Assembly: GCA_949118805.1 (NCBI GenBank)
Contig: CASAUJ010000001.1
Location: 33,849-97,848, forward strand
DNA: 64,000 bases
Origin: an uncultured Clostridia bacterium
GTDB lineage: Bacteria > Bacillota > Clostridia > TANB77 > CAG-508
Reading direction: 5' to 3'
The position numbers and the translations under genes are program-made. Below the pieces are notes generated by a model. That model was given only the letters and a program-made list of their open reading frames with translations, had not been told where the DNA came from and ran no database searches. Numbering within the stretch: position 1 is the first letter of the stretch; each line of letters opens with the position of its first letter. This document shows positions 47,327 to 56,985 of the stretch, piece by piece.

Positions 47327-48679
47327 TTAAAATTTAAAATTCTTCAAGGCTTTTTCGTCTATTCCATTTAACATTTTTCTCATACCGCCTTTATTATTTT
47401 TCATTTGTTTCATCATTTTTTGTGTCATTTCAAAAGATTTCATAAATTTATTAATATCTTGCACCGTGGTTCCACTTCCTTTTGCAATACGCTGTCTACG
47501 ACTTGCATTTAAAAGCTTTGTATCTCTTTTTTCTTGTTTTGTCATAGAACAAATAATGGCTTCTATTTTTTCAAATTCTTTATCATCCACTTTTAAATCT
47601 TTAATTTGATTCATTCCTGGTATCATTTTTAACAAAGACGAAAAAGAACCCATTTTTTTTACTTGTCTTAATTGTGCTAAATAATCATCTAAATCTAATT
47701 CTTTTTTCTTAAATTGCTTTTCTAATTTTTCTGCTTCTTCTAAGTCAAAGGCTTCTTCTGCTTTTTCTATTACAGATAAGATATCTCCCATTCCTAAAAT
47801 TCTACTTGCCATTCTTTCTGGATGAAATACTTCGATATCACTTAATTTTTCTCCTGTGGCTGCAAATTTAATCGGACATTGTGTTACTTTCTTTACCGAT
47901 AAAGCAGCACCTCCTCTTGTATCTCCATCTAATTTTGTCAATACCACACCATCAATCCCTAATGTTTCTTTGAACTTTTCTGCTACATTTACAGCATCTT
48001 GTCCTGTCATACTATCTACTACTAATAATATTTCATGTGGTTTAATCTGCATTTTTAAGTTTTTCAATTCTTCCATTAAAGCTTCATCGATGTGTAAGCG
48101 TCCTGCTGTATCTAAAAAAATAACATCATTTAATTTAGAAATAGCTGTTGACATGGCTTGTTTGGCGATATGTACTACATCTTTTGAGCTTTCATTTGCA
48201 AACACTGGAATATTTAGCTGTTTTCCTACTACTTGCAATTGTTTAATTGCTGCTGGACGATAAATATCACAAGCTACTAATAATGGATTTTTACCTTGCT
48301 TTCTTAGTAAATTAGCAAGTTTTCCAGTGGTTGTCGTTTTTCCTGAACCTTGTAATCCCACCAACATAATAACCGTAGGTGGATTGGGTGTAAAATTAAC
48401 TCTGCTTTCTGTTCCTCCTAGCAATTCTATCAATTCATCTTTTACTATTTTTATGACTTGTTGACCTGGTGTTAATGATTTTAACACATCTTGCCCAAGT
48501 GCTTTTTCTTGAATGGTGGCAATAAAATCTTTTACAATTTTATAATTAACATCTGCTTCTAAAAGGGCAAGTTTTACTTCTCTTAACATTTCTTTTAAAT
48601 CAGATTCTGTAATTCTTGCTTTTCCTCTAATTTTTCTTGTGATTTCTTGTAACCTAGAAGATAATCCTTCAAAAGCCAT
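47327..48679 (-). CDS. ffh: Signal recognition particle protein Ffh
   Basis: SRP GTPase, 450 residues. N domain (1-about 85), G domain with GLQGSGKTTTTGKLA (about 106-120), DTAGRLHIDE, TKLDGDTRGGAALS (G4), and a methionine-rich M domain from about 325 (MKSFEMTQKMMKQMKN, MRKMLNGID). It follows ylxM by 18 bases and lies upstream of rpsP. Confidence 0.97.
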   Translation of the reverse strand: MAFEGLSSRLQEITRKIRGKARITESDLKEMLREVKLALLEADVNYKIVKDFIATIQEKALGQDVLKSLTPGQQVIKIVKDELIELLGGTESRVNFTPNPPTVIMLVGLQGSGKTTTTGKLANLLRKQGKNPLLVACDIYRPAAIKQLQVVGKQLNIPVFANESSKDVVHIAKQAMSTAISKLNDVIFLDTAGRLHIDEALMEELKNLKMQIKPHEILLVVDSMTGQDAVNVAEKFKETLGIDGVVLTKLDGDTRGGAALSVKKVTQCPIKFAATGEKLSDIEVFHPERMASRILGMGDILSVIEKAEEAFDLEEAEKLEKQFKKKELDLDDYLAQLRQVKKMGSFSSLLKMIPGMNQIKDLKVDDKEFEKIEAIICSMTKQEKRDTKLLNASRRQRIAKGSGTTVQDINKFMKSFEMTQKMMKQMKNNKGGMRKMLNGIDEKALKNFKF

Positions 48680-48697
48680 GTTCTCTCCACTCCCTTC

Positions 48698-49048
48698 CTA
48701 CACTTCCAAATTTTGTAGTTCTTTTCTAATGTTTTTTATTTTCTCTATCTTTTCCTGATCAAAATTCATGTTAGAAATCTTGTCTAATTCTTCTATCACT
48801 TTTTGAATTTGTTTTTCTTTTCTTTCTGCTTTTTTCATTAAATGTAATTTCCCCTCATATTCAAAAAGTTTTTTCTCCCCTTTTTTTAAAATATCTCTAA
48901 CTGCCTGTCTTGTTATTTTATTATTTTCTGCTATTTCTGATAAAGATAGATCACGATTATAATAATCTTCTATGATTTCATATTGCTTGTTTGTTAATAA
49001 CTTTCCGTAAAATTCGTTTAGTACACTTATTTTTACGTTTTTTTCCAC
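48698..49048 (-). CDS. ylxM: YlxM-type helix-turn-helix protein
   Basis: 116 residues. HTH segment (LTNKQYEIIEDYYNRDLSLSEIAENNKITRQAVRDILKKGEKKL, about 18-60) is the sigma-70 region 4-like domain of YlxM. In Firmicutes YlxM aids SRP and stands immediately before ffh, as here. Start is GTG at 49048 with GAGGG upstream. Confidence 0.9.
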   Translation of the reverse strand: MEKNVKISVLNEFYGKLLTNKQYEIIEDYYNRDLSLSEIAENNKITRQAVRDILKKGEKKLFEYEGKLHLMKKAERKEKQIQKVIEELDKISNMNFDQEKIEKIKNIRKELQNLEV

Positions 49049-49128
49049 AGTTATTCCCTCTTTTCATTTTGTAATGCTAATATACTTTACACCATTTTTT
49101 TAGTTTTGTCAAGAGTTTTCACAAAAAT

Positions 49129-49156
49129 TCTCCATTCTTAAATGATAGAATGGAGA
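49129..49156 (-). terminator. Terminator after the 5'-nucleotidase-like gene
   Basis: 10-bp stem TCTCCATTCT / AGAATGGAGA with 8-base loop and TTTTTG on the minus strand, 11 bases after the stop. Confidence 0.85.
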
Positions 49157-49166
49157 TTCTCTTCTT

Positions 49167-49742
49167 TTAAATTTCTTTTATTTTTCGATAAATATCATAC
49201 CAACTAAAAACACGGGTTATATTTTCGCCTTTCAAATCTCTATTATAACGATTATCAAAACACAATACTTTTGTAAGTTTTGCTACTGCTGGTACTACCT
49301 CTGGGCTATCATCAATCATAAGATCAATTTGTTTTTCCTTTATTTCTTTTTCTTTTGGAGAACGAGCAAAACAAATTTCATCATAACAAATATGATTTTT
49401 ATTTAACCAATGAATTGTATCTTTTCTCATTTTTTCTCCAATATCAGATTCTTCCTGTGTTTTATATCTTGCTGTAATGATAATAATCTTATTGCCTTCT
49501 TGATGTAATTTTTCAATAATTTCTGAAGCAAAATTTCGAATTGGTGCATTTTTAATATACTCAAAAAAGTATTTTTGTCGGTAATCGTCTTTTACTTCTT
49601 TTGTCCAATGACCTTTTTCTTCATATGCATAAGGATCCTCTAAATCTGGCAAGTGATTTTCATAACAATATTTTGTTTTATGATCTAGGATATAGGTATC
49701 ATCATCAATTAATACCCCATCCATATCAATTCCTATATTCAT
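49167..49742 (-). CDS. HAD-family 5'(3')-nucleotidase-like protein
   Basis: 191 residues. HAD motif I is IGIDMDGVLIDDD (about 3-14), motif II IIIITARYKTQ (about 99), and motif IV LMIDDSPEVV (about 149). The whole layout matches the NT5C/YqfW type of deoxyribonucleotidases. Alone between two terminators. Confidence 0.75.
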   Translation of the reverse strand: MNIGIDMDGVLIDDDTYILDHKTKYCYENHLPDLEDPYAYEEKGHWTKEVKDDYRQKYFFEYIKNAPIRNFASEIIEKLHQEGNKIIIITARYKTQEESDIGEKMRKDTIHWLNKNHICYDEICFARSPKEKEIKEKQIDLMIDDSPEVVPAVAKLTKVLCFDNRYNRDLKGENITRVFSWYDIYRKIKEI

Positions 49743-49758
49743 TTTTCCTCCTTAAAGA

Positions 49759-49804
49759 AATTTAAGAATTGTTAAATGAATTCTCACTTAACAATTCTTA
49801 AATT
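49759..49804. terminator. Long hairpin terminator
   Basis: Perfect 17-bp inverted repeat AATTTAAGAATTGTTAA / TTAACAATTCTTAAATT with a 12-base loop, 10 bases downstream of the stop of the small membrane gene. Confidence 0.8.
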
Positions 49805-49813
49805 GTACTTTTC

Positions 49814-49936
49814 TTAACTACCTGTAATAATAAAATACATAATTCTATATACTACTGTAAAAAGACCAATCGCTCCTATGGTTAATAAAACGGTAGCTGC
49901 TGGTGATAATCTGTGTTTTTTTACTTCTTCTTCCAT
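49814..49936 (-). CDS. Small single-pass membrane protein
   Basis: 40 residues: charged N terminus (MEEEVKKHRL) and one membrane helix (AATVLLTIGAIGLFTVVYRIMYFI). GGGAGGAAG ahead of the ATG at 49936. No family recognised. Supported by the strong ribosome site, codon use and the terminator that follows. Confidence 0.6.
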   Translation of the reverse strand: MEEEVKKHRLSPAATVLLTIGAIGLFTVVYRIMYFIITGS

Positions 49937-50048
49937 TTTTCTTCCTCCCATACCTCTTTTGTTTTTGTTATTTTATCATAGAATTCTTTTTTTGTGTTTA
50001 ATGTTACAAATTTTTAATAAATTTGACACAAAATTGTAAAAATAGGCT

Positions 50049-52451
50049 TTATTTTCTTAATTCTGCTCCTAGTGTCTTTTCCAATTCTGCAATAATATTT
50101 TCCATTGTTTGGTTGATTTCTTCATCACTTAAGGTTTTATTTTTGTCTCTAAAAATCAACGAATAAGCTACACTTTTTTTGTCTTTTCCTAATTTCTCAT
50201 TTCGATAAATATCAAACAATTTCATACTTTCTAATAATTTTTTTGCTTTCTTTGTTACAATCTTTTCAATTTGTCCTACTTCTACTTTTTCTTCAACAAT
50301 TACTGCAATATCTCTTTCTACTGCTGGAAATTTTGGTACTTCTACATATTTCTTATTGGCTTTTGCATATTTTACGATTTTTGTTACATTAATCTCTGCT
50401 AAATAAGCTCTTTTGGCTATTTCATAATGATCTAATACTTCTGGATGAACTTCTCCTAAAGTGGCTATTCTATCTATCCCTACTTTCAAGTTTGCACATC
50501 TTCCTGGGTGATAAGATCCATTCTCTGTTTCTCTTTCGATTTCATAATGTTCTACATGAATAGCTTCTAGTACATTTTCTAAAATTCCTTTTAAGATATA
50601 AAAATCCACTTCTTCTCCATACATACCAATTGTTAAAATCTCTTCTTGTAAAGGAACTTCACCTTTTTCTACTTCTTGATTTATATTTTTATAACTTCTA
50701 GATAAATCAAATAATTTCACACTTTGATTTTTCTTATTATAATTCGTGGCTAATATTTGCATCATACTAGGCACAGTTGTTGGTCTCATTAGCTTATATT
50801 CATCACTTAAGGGATTTTGTATGGTAATCGCATATTTTTTAATTTCTTCTTTAATATTTGATTTCTCTAAATCCTTTTCACTTACAAATCCATAAGTATA
50901 AATTTCTGAAAGTCCACTATTGATTAATATTTCTTTTATTTTCTTTTGGATACTCTGTTCTTTGTTTCGAATTCCTAATGTTGTATCTGCTTTCATTAGC
51001 GTAGAATCTAATTGATCATATCCATAAAAACGTCCTACCTCTTCTGCTAGGTCTGCTAAACACTCTAAATCCATTCTAAAATATGGTATTTTTACTAGAT
51101 CCTCTTCTACTTTTATCGCTAGTGGTTCTAAAATAGCTATCATCTCTCCTTTTGTTAACTTGGTTCCTAACAAACCATTTATTGATTCTACTTCTAATTT
51201 TATTTCATTTGTTTTCTGCTTGGTTGGATAAACATCTATTTTCCCTTCTACTACCTCTCCAATTCCTAATATTTGAACTAATTCAACTGCTCGATTAACT
51301 GCTCTTAATGCATTTTCAGAAGATAATCCTTTTTCAAATCGGGAAGATGCTTCTGTTCTTAACCCTACTTTTTTTGCCGTTTTTCTAACACTTCCTCCAC
51401 AAAACACAGCAGATTCAAATACTACTGTACTTGTATCTTTTTCAATTTCCGAATTCAATCCTCCCATTACTCCTGCAATTGCTACTGCTTTTTTCTCATC
51501 GGCTATCACTAAATTGGTTTCGTCTAATTCTCTCTCCTGCTCATCTAATGTAATAATTTTTTCTCCCTTTTTGGCACGTCTTACTGTAATATGTTTTCCT
51601 TCAATCGAACGAATGTCAAAAGCATGCATTGGTTGCCCCATTTCCAACATGACATAGTTGGTAATGTCTACCATATTGTTAATGCTTCTTACTCCACAAG
51701 CTTTTAATCTTCTTACCATCCAATCTGGTGAAGGACCTATTTTTACATTTTTAACCATTCTTGCTAAATAACGATAACATAAATCAGGTGCCTCTATCTC
51801 TACTTTCAATCCTTCTAATTCAGCTTTTGTTTCTACTTTGATTTCATCTATATTTTTTCTTGGATTTTTAAATGGTTTTTTTAAAGATGCTGCTGTTTCT
51901 CTTCCTAATCCTTCTATCGAAAAACAATCTGGTCGATTCGAGGTGATTTCAAAATCAATAATATCTTCCTTCAAGTTTAGTACTTCAACAATATCTTCTC
52001 CCAAATGTTTTTCAAATGTTGCTGGTAATATCATAATTCCATTTTCAATTTGTTCTGGATAATCTACTAATGTAAGATTTAATTCACCTATGGAACACAT
52101 CATTCCACAAGATTCTACTCCTCTTAACATTCCTTTTTTTATTTTAACTCCATTTGGTAATTCTGATCCATCTTTAGCAATTGGTACAATATCTCCTACT
52201 TTCACATTAGGTGCTCCTGTCACAATTTGTACCAGTTCTCCTCCAAGATCCACTTTAGTTACCACTAATTTATCTGCATCTGGATGTTTTTCAATTTCTA
52301 AAATCTTTCCTACTACTACATTTTTTATATCATTCCCTTTTTGTTCAATGGTTTCCACTTTTGAACCTGTCATTGTTAAAATATCTCCTAATGTAGTAGG
52401 ATCTACTTCTATATCACTATATTCTCTTAACCATTCTATACTTGCTTTCAT
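50049..52451 (-). CDS. pheT: Phenylalanine--tRNA ligase beta chain
   Basis: 800 residues, full length. N-terminal tRNA-binding/OB domain (about 40-150, KIEKHPDADKLVVTKVDLGGELVQIVTGAPN), B3/B4 editing domain (about 205-380), B5 (about 400-475), catalytic-like core and C-terminal anticodon-binding FDX-ACB domain (from about 705, KFPAVERDIAVIVEEKVEVG). It follows pheS by 45 bases. No in-frame CGG in 800 codons. Confidence 0.97.
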   Translation of the reverse strand: MKASIEWLREYSDIEVDPTTLGDILTMTGSKVETIEQKGNDIKNVVVGKILEIEKHPDADKLVVTKVDLGGELVQIVTGAPNVKVGDIVPIAKDGSELPNGVKIKKGMLRGVESCGMMCSIGELNLTLVDYPEQIENGIMILPATFEKHLGEDIVEVLNLKEDIIDFEITSNRPDCFSIEGLGRETAASLKKPFKNPRKNIDEIKVETKAELEGLKVEIEAPDLCYRYLARMVKNVKIGPSPDWMVRRLKACGVRSINNMVDITNYVMLEMGQPMHAFDIRSIEGKHITVRRAKKGEKIITLDEQERELDETNLVIADEKKAVAIAGVMGGLNSEIEKDTSTVVFESAVFCGGSVRKTAKKVGLRTEASSRFEKGLSSENALRAVNRAVELVQILGIGEVVEGKIDVYPTKQKTNEIKLEVESINGLLGTKLTKGEMIAILEPLAIKVEEDLVKIPYFRMDLECLADLAEEVGRFYGYDQLDSTLMKADTTLGIRNKEQSIQKKIKEILINSGLSEIYTYGFVSEKDLEKSNIKEEIKKYAITIQNPLSDEYKLMRPTTVPSMMQILATNYNKKNQSVKLFDLSRSYKNINQEVEKGEVPLQEEILTIGMYGEEVDFYILKGILENVLEAIHVEHYEIERETENGSYHPGRCANLKVGIDRIATLGEVHPEVLDHYEIAKRAYLAEINVTKIVKYAKANKKYVEVPKFPAVERDIAVIVEEKVEVGQIEKIVTKKAKKLLESMKLFDIYRNEKLGKDKKSVAYSLIFRDKNKTLSDEEINQTMENIIAELEKTLGAELRK

Positions 52452-52496
52452 AATCTTTTCCCTTTCTTTTTTATCCTTATTCTTTTTTATCCCTTA

Positions 52497-53516
52497 TTAA
52501 AATTGTTTCAAAAATCGAACATCATTTTCAAATAATAGTCGCATATCTTCAATGCCAAATTTTGCCATAGCAATTCTTTCTACTCCAAATCCAAAAGCAA
52601 ATCCGGAATATACCTCTGGATCAATTCCACAATATTTTAAAACATTTGGATGAACCATACCACAACCTAACAATTCAATCCATCCTTCTCCTTTGCATAC
52701 TCTACATCCTTTTCCTCCACATACAAAACAAGATACATCTGCTTCTGCACTTGGTTCTGTAAATGGAAAATGATGTGGACGAAATCTAATTTTTGTATTT
52801 TCTCCTAAACATTTTTTAGCAAACCATTCTAATGTTCCCTTTAAGTCCGTCATGGCTATATTTTTGTCCACTACTAATCCTTCTATTTGATGAAAAACTG
52901 GTGAATGAGTTGCATCTACACTATCAGAACGATAAACCGCTCCTGGACAAATAATTTTAATGGGGGGTTTTTGTGTTTCCATCACTCTTGCTTGCACAGG
53001 AGATGTTTGACTTCTTAATACAATTTCATCTGTAATATAAAAAGTATCTTGTACATCTCTTGCTGGATGATCAGGTGGTGTATTTAATTTATCAAAATTA
53101 TAAATGGCTTTTTCTACCTCTGGTCCATCTGCTATTTGATAGCCCATACCCAAAAAGATTTCTTCTACTTCCTGGATAATTTGTGTAATTGGATGTAAAG
53201 AACCTAATTTTACTTTTTTACTTGGTTCTGTTACATCAATATTTTCGGTTTCTAATTTTTTTTGTAGTTCTTTTCTTTTAAATTCCTTTTCTTTTTCTTG
53301 AATCAAAACTTCTAACTCATCTCTTACTTCATTTACTAAGCTTCCAATAATCGGTCTTTCTTCTGGACTTAAATTCCCCATTCCTCTTAATACTACTGTT
53401 AATTCTCCTTTTTTTCCTAAATATTTTACTCTTACCTCATTTAATTCTTTTTCTTCTTTACATTCTATGATTTCCTTTTTCGAATTTTCTCTTAGTTTTG
53501 CAATTTTTTCTTTCAT
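52497..53516 (-). CDS. pheS: Phenylalanine--tRNA ligase alpha chain
   Basis: 339 residues. Coiled N terminus (1-90), class II motif 2 region ([30 protein letters not shown]) and motif 3 ([13 protein letters not shown], about 310-322). The zinc-ribbon-like insert [17 protein letters not shown] (about 258-275) is common in Firmicutes. Controlled by the T-box leader just upstream. Confidence 0.97.
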   Translation of the reverse strand: MKEKIAKLRENSKKEIIECKEEKELNEVRVKYLGKKGELTVVLRGMGNLSPEERPIIGSLVNEVRDELEVLIQEKEKEFKRKELQKKLETENIDVTEPSKKVKLGSLHPITQIIQEVEEIFLGMGYQIADGPEVEKAIYNFDKLNTPPDHPARDVQDTFYITDEIVLRSQTSPVQARVMETQKPPIKIICPGAVYRSDSVDATHSPVFHQIEGLVVDKNIAMTDLKGTLEWFAKKCLGENTKIRFRPHHFPFTEPSAEADVSCFVCGGKGCRVCKGEGWIELLGCGMVHPNVLKYCGIDPEVYSGFAFGFGVERIAMAKFGIEDMRLLFENDVRFLKQF

Positions 53517-53550
53517 ATTATCATATCCTTTCTTTTTATTTTTTCATTCC

Positions 53551-53790
53551 AAAAAGCCATCTCATCCTTTTTAGGACGAAATGGCTTTTTCATTCGTGGT
53601 ACCACCTAAATTTATTAGTTCTATAACTAACCTCTTATCGTGTTAACGGTTCGAACCGCTTTTTCCTACTTGAGTCTATTTTGCTTGTTCAGAAAAAGAC
53701 CTAAAAAGTGAAATTTCAATAACGGATAGGAGATGACTCTCAGCCTTGTTCATCTTCTCTTTGCCTATTTTCCCCCTTACTTACTTTGCT
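53551..53790 (-). promoter_or_regulatory. T-box riboswitch of pheST (Phe)
   Basis: Minus-strand leader. The T-box sequence GGTGGTACCACG lies at 53595..53606, followed by the terminator hairpin GCCATTTCGTCC / GGATGAGATGGC with T-run (53551..53590). The stem I region holds GAGAAGATG and a likely specifier UUC (53710..53712, in AAATTTCAC), fitting Phe. Uncharged tRNA-Phe would favour the antiterminator and switch on pheS-pheT. It accounts for most of the 353-base gap. Confidence 0.93.
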
Positions 53791-53869
53791 TTTTAATTTG
53801 TTTTATTTTTTTATTTGTTTTCTATTGTAACATATTTTATAAGCCTTTTCAAGTAATTTTCTTCTAATT

Positions 53870-54364
53870 TTATGATTTTATTTTTTCGTAAGTTACATAA
53901 TCATATTCTAATCTGCTATTTTCATCTTTTGGGCCTTTTTCTCTACTAGTTTCTTTCCATATTTCTGGATCAATCCTAGGGAAAAAACTATCTCCCTCAA
54001 ATTCTTCCTTGATTTCTGTTACATACATCTTGGTTACATATGGCATTAATAAGCCATAGATCATGGCTCCTCCAATAACAAAGTTCTCTTTTTCCTCTTC
54101 TATATATTCTTGTATTTCTAGCATAGAATGTACAACTGATACCTGTTCGTCTTTTACTTTAAATTCAGGATTTTGGCTAAAAACTATATGTTTTCTATTT
54201 GGCAATACTCTTCCTAAAGATTCAAAAGTTTTTCTTCCCATAATTATTGTATGTCCTGTTGTCAATTCTTTAAAATGTTGTAAATCTGCTGGTAATTTCC
54301 ATACCAGCTTGTTGTCTTTTCCAATAATATTATTTTTTGCTTTTGCAACTACGATACTTAACAT
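53870..54364 (-). CDS. folA: Dihydrofolate reductase
   Basis: 164 residues. IVVAKAKNNIIGKDNKLVWKLPADLQHFKELT (NADPH and folate sites, about 4-35), IMGRKTFESLGRVLPNR (about 42-58), NFVIGGAMIYGLLMP (about 97-111). All active-site motifs present. Follows thyA by 34 bases in the same direction: the paired dTMP/tetrahydrofolate cycle. Confidence 0.96.
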   Translation of the reverse strand: MLSIVVAKAKNNIIGKDNKLVWKLPADLQHFKELTTGHTIIMGRKTFESLGRVLPNRKHIVFSQNPEFKVKDEQVSVVHSMLEIQEYIEEEKENFVIGGAMIYGLLMPYVTKMYVTEIKEEFEGDSFFPRIDPEIWKETSREKGPKDENSRLEYDYVTYEKIKS

Positions 54365-54398
54365 CTTTTTCCCTTCCTTTTTCTTTTCCTATTTTTCC

Positions 54399-55256
54399 TT
54401 ATTCTGCTACTGGTATTTTTCCTAATTTAATCGTTTTATTATAATCATAACCTTGTACTTCTAAATCCTCTGGTTTAAAATCATAAAAGTTCTTTGTTGG
54501 ATTCTTTATCACTAATTGGGGATGTACTTCCATGCTTTCTGCTTCTAATAATTTCTTTACCAACGGAATATGTCTATCATAAATATGACAATCTCCAATG
54601 TTATGGGTTAAAGTTCCCACTTCCAAATCAGTTATTTGGGCAAACATATATTGTAATGCTGCATATTGCATTACATTCCATCCATTTGCTGCCAACATAT
54701 CTTGGGAACGTTGATTTAAAATCAAATGTAATTTTCCTTGCTTTACTAGCCATTGTGTACTATATAAGCATGGCTCTAATCCCATATCTTTCAATTCTTC
54801 ATGATTAAATAGATTGGTTACAATTCTACGACTAGATGGATCCTTTTTTAATAGATATAATACATAGTCTACTTGATCCATTTCTTGCATTCCTTCTTTG
54901 GTTTTAAATGTATATTTTTTTCCCATTTGATAGCCATAGGCTTTCCCTATACTTCCTTCTTCATCAGCCCATTGATCCCATATATGAGAATTTAAATCTT
55001 TTATTTGATTTGATTTTTTTTGCCAAATCCATAACACTTCATCTACTGCTTTTTTAAAAGTATTGGTATTATTTCGTATGGTTATCATTGGAAATTCTTT
55101 TCCCACATCATATTTATTGGATACTCCTACAATAGATACATAATTCGCTTCTGTTCCATCTTCCCATCTAGTGCGGACATGAGTTCCTTCAGAAGAAATT
55201 CCATTTTCAATAATTTCTTTGCATGTTTCTATAAAATGTCGATCTGCTTGTGTCAT
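54399..55256 (-). CDS. thyA: Thymidylate synthase
   Basis: Methylates dUMP with methylene-THF. 285 residues. Active-site Cys is in LEPCLYSTQW (about 161), with DPSSRRIVTNLFNHEEL (about 133-150), QRSQDMLAANGWNVMQYA (phosphate and dUMP binding, about 180-197) and NIGDCHIYDRH (about 214). The leading segment (ENGISSEGTHVRTRWEDG) differs from E. coli, as in some Firmicutes variants. Operon with folA. Confidence 0.94.
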   Translation of the reverse strand: MTQADRHFIETCKEIIENGISSEGTHVRTRWEDGTEANYVSIVGVSNKYDVGKEFPMITIRNNTNTFKKAVDEVLWIWQKKSNQIKDLNSHIWDQWADEEGSIGKAYGYQMGKKYTFKTKEGMQEMDQVDYVLYLLKKDPSSRRIVTNLFNHEELKDMGLEPCLYSTQWLVKQGKLHLILNQRSQDMLAANGWNVMQYAALQYMFAQITDLEVGTLTHNIGDCHIYDRHIPLVKKLLEAESMEVHPQLVIKNPTKNFYDFKPEDLEVQGYDYNKTIKLGKIPVAE

Positions 55257-55339
55257 TTTGCTTCCTCCTTTTATTCCATTTTTTCCAAGTATACCACATT
55301 CTATTTTAAATTTCTACTTTTTTCTTCTTGTTTTTTATT

Positions 55340-56230
55340 TTATTCTTCTTCCCATTTTGGGACATATTCTTCTTCATGTTCTCCCAATTCTTGTATATAT
55401 CCATTTTCCCATTGTAATTCTTCTATATAATCTTCTATTTCTTGCCATTCTTCTTGGGTTAATTTTCGCTGTAATTTTTCGATTCCTTTGGCTTGATAGG
55501 TTGGAAAATATTGTGCCATAACACTAATAAGGATCTCTTTTGGTAAATTTTCCTTGATCCATTTTAAGACTTTTTTGCTATTTTCTATATAATTGGGTAA
55601 AACCAAATGCCTTATCATAACTCCTTTTTCCATCATTCCATTTTCTTTCCATTTAGGAGATCCTACTTGTCGAATCATTTCTTTGATGGCATTGGTTGCC
55701 ACTTCAAAATAATTGCTTACTTTTGAGTACCTTTCTCCTAACTCATTTTCTGCATATTTTAAATCTGGTAAATAGATATCAATATATCCTTCTAGTAATT
55801 TTATAGTTTCTATTTTTTCATATCCATTGGTATTATATAAAATAGGAAGTGTCAATCCTTTCTGTTTGGCCATTTTTATCGCTTCGATAATAGGTAACAC
55901 ATAACTTGTAGGAGTGACTAAATTAATATTCTCTACGCCATTTTCTTGTTGTTTTAAAAAGATATTGGCTAACTCCTCTACACTAATTTCTCTTCCCTTT
56001 CCTAATTGACTAATTTCATAGTTTTGACAATAGACACAATTTAAATTACAGTTTGAAAAAAATATAGTTCCTGATCCATTGTTTCCACTAATACACGGTT
56101 CTTCAAAATAATGTGTACAATATAATGCGATTTTTACTTTATTGCTAGCTTTACACCTTCCCACTTCGCCTAAATTTCGATTGGTTTTACATTCATGTGG
56201 ACACAAATTGCATTTTTCTAATGTTAGCAT
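55340..56230 (-). CDS. Radical SAM protein, PflA/AmrS-like
   Basis: 296 residues. N-terminal Cys-rich part (CNLCPHECKTNRNLGEVGRC, about 8-27) precedes the radical SAM motif FFSNCNLNCVYCQN (C-x3-C-x2-C, about 58-71). This layout matches the AmmeMemoRadiSam (AmrS) and pyruvate formate-lyase activator-like group. Substrate unknown. It is the last gene in transcription order after a membrane-anchored protein. Confidence 0.8.
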   Translation of the reverse strand: MLTLEKCNLCPHECKTNRNLGEVGRCKASNKVKIALYCTHYFEEPCISGNNGSGTIFFSNCNLNCVYCQNYEISQLGKGREISVEELANIFLKQQENGVENINLVTPTSYVLPIIEAIKMAKQKGLTLPILYNTNGYEKIETIKLLEGYIDIYLPDLKYAENELGERYSKVSNYFEVATNAIKEMIRQVGSPKWKENGMMEKGVMIRHLVLPNYIENSKKVLKWIKENLPKEILISVMAQYFPTYQAKGIEKLQRKLTQEEWQEIEDYIEELQWENGYIQELGEHEEEYVPKWEEE

Positions 56231-56251
56231 TTCCTACTCCTTTTTCTATTC

Positions 56252-56923
56252 CTATTCTTGATAAACTCTTTTTACATACAATTTTTCATTTTGTGCCTTT
56301 AAAATAATTTTCTTTTTACTAAATCGATCCTTATTTTCTTTGACTAATTCCTTGGCTTTCTCTTCTTCTTTTTCTGCCATTCTTCCCATTTCTTCTCCTG
56401 TTAAATTTTTTATAATAATTGTATCTTGATCTTCTGTTACAAGAGAATAATCTTCTAAATATTCTATAATTTCTACTTCATATCCATCCTTTATTTTTTC
56501 TATTTTGCTTAACAAAAAGGCTTCTTCTTCTTTATCCATTCCCATTCCAACCGCAAAATATTGTTGCTTTTCTTCATCTAAAAAAATATATTCGGTTCCC
56601 TCTTTTGGGAAATCCTTGTGAAAGTTTTCTCCAAACATTTCTTTTGCCTTTTGTTGTATTTCCTCATAAGTAAATTCATATTCTTCGACATTCTTTTTGA
56701 CTACTTCCCAAATCCAATTTTCATTTGCTTGATTAATGTCTTCAAAACAAGGCAAAGATTCTTCTGTGATTTCTCTCCACATATAAATTTGATGGATATA
56801 TTTTTCAATTGCTTCAATTTCTTCTATTTTTATTTCCTCTTGTTTTACCGTGCTTTTTTGATATCCTATTATTCCTACTAAAGCAATCAATAGAACTACT
56901 ATGATAGTAACTAATTTTTTCAT
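56252..56923 (-). CDS. Membrane-anchored protein, unknown
   Basis: 223 residues. N-terminal helix (about 3-21, KLVTIIVVLLIALVGIIGY), then an acidic extracytoplasmic domain with EIQQKAKEMFGENFHKDFP, and YFAVGMGMDKEEEAFLLS. No family recognised. It lies between the histidine kinase and the radical SAM gene. Confidence 0.55.
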   Translation of the reverse strand: MKKLVTIIVVLLIALVGIIGYQKSTVKQEEIKIEEIEAIEKYIHQIYMWREITEESLPCFEDINQANENWIWEVVKKNVEEYEFTYEEIQQKAKEMFGENFHKDFPKEGTEYIFLDEEKQQYFAVGMGMDKEEEAFLLSKIEKIKDGYEVEIIEYLEDYSLVTEDQDTIIIKNLTGEEMGRMAEKEEEKAKELVKENKDRFSKKKIILKAQNEKLYVKRVYQE

Positions 56924-56985
56924 TTTTGTTTTCTCCCCTTTTCGCTTTTGTGTTTTTTTCTTATTCTATCATATTTCTATTTTTT

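Noticed and set aside
53641..53660. Possible tRNA TPsiC arm (GGTTCGAACC)
   Set aside because: No cloverleaf surrounds it; it is a stem in the pheST T-box leader.
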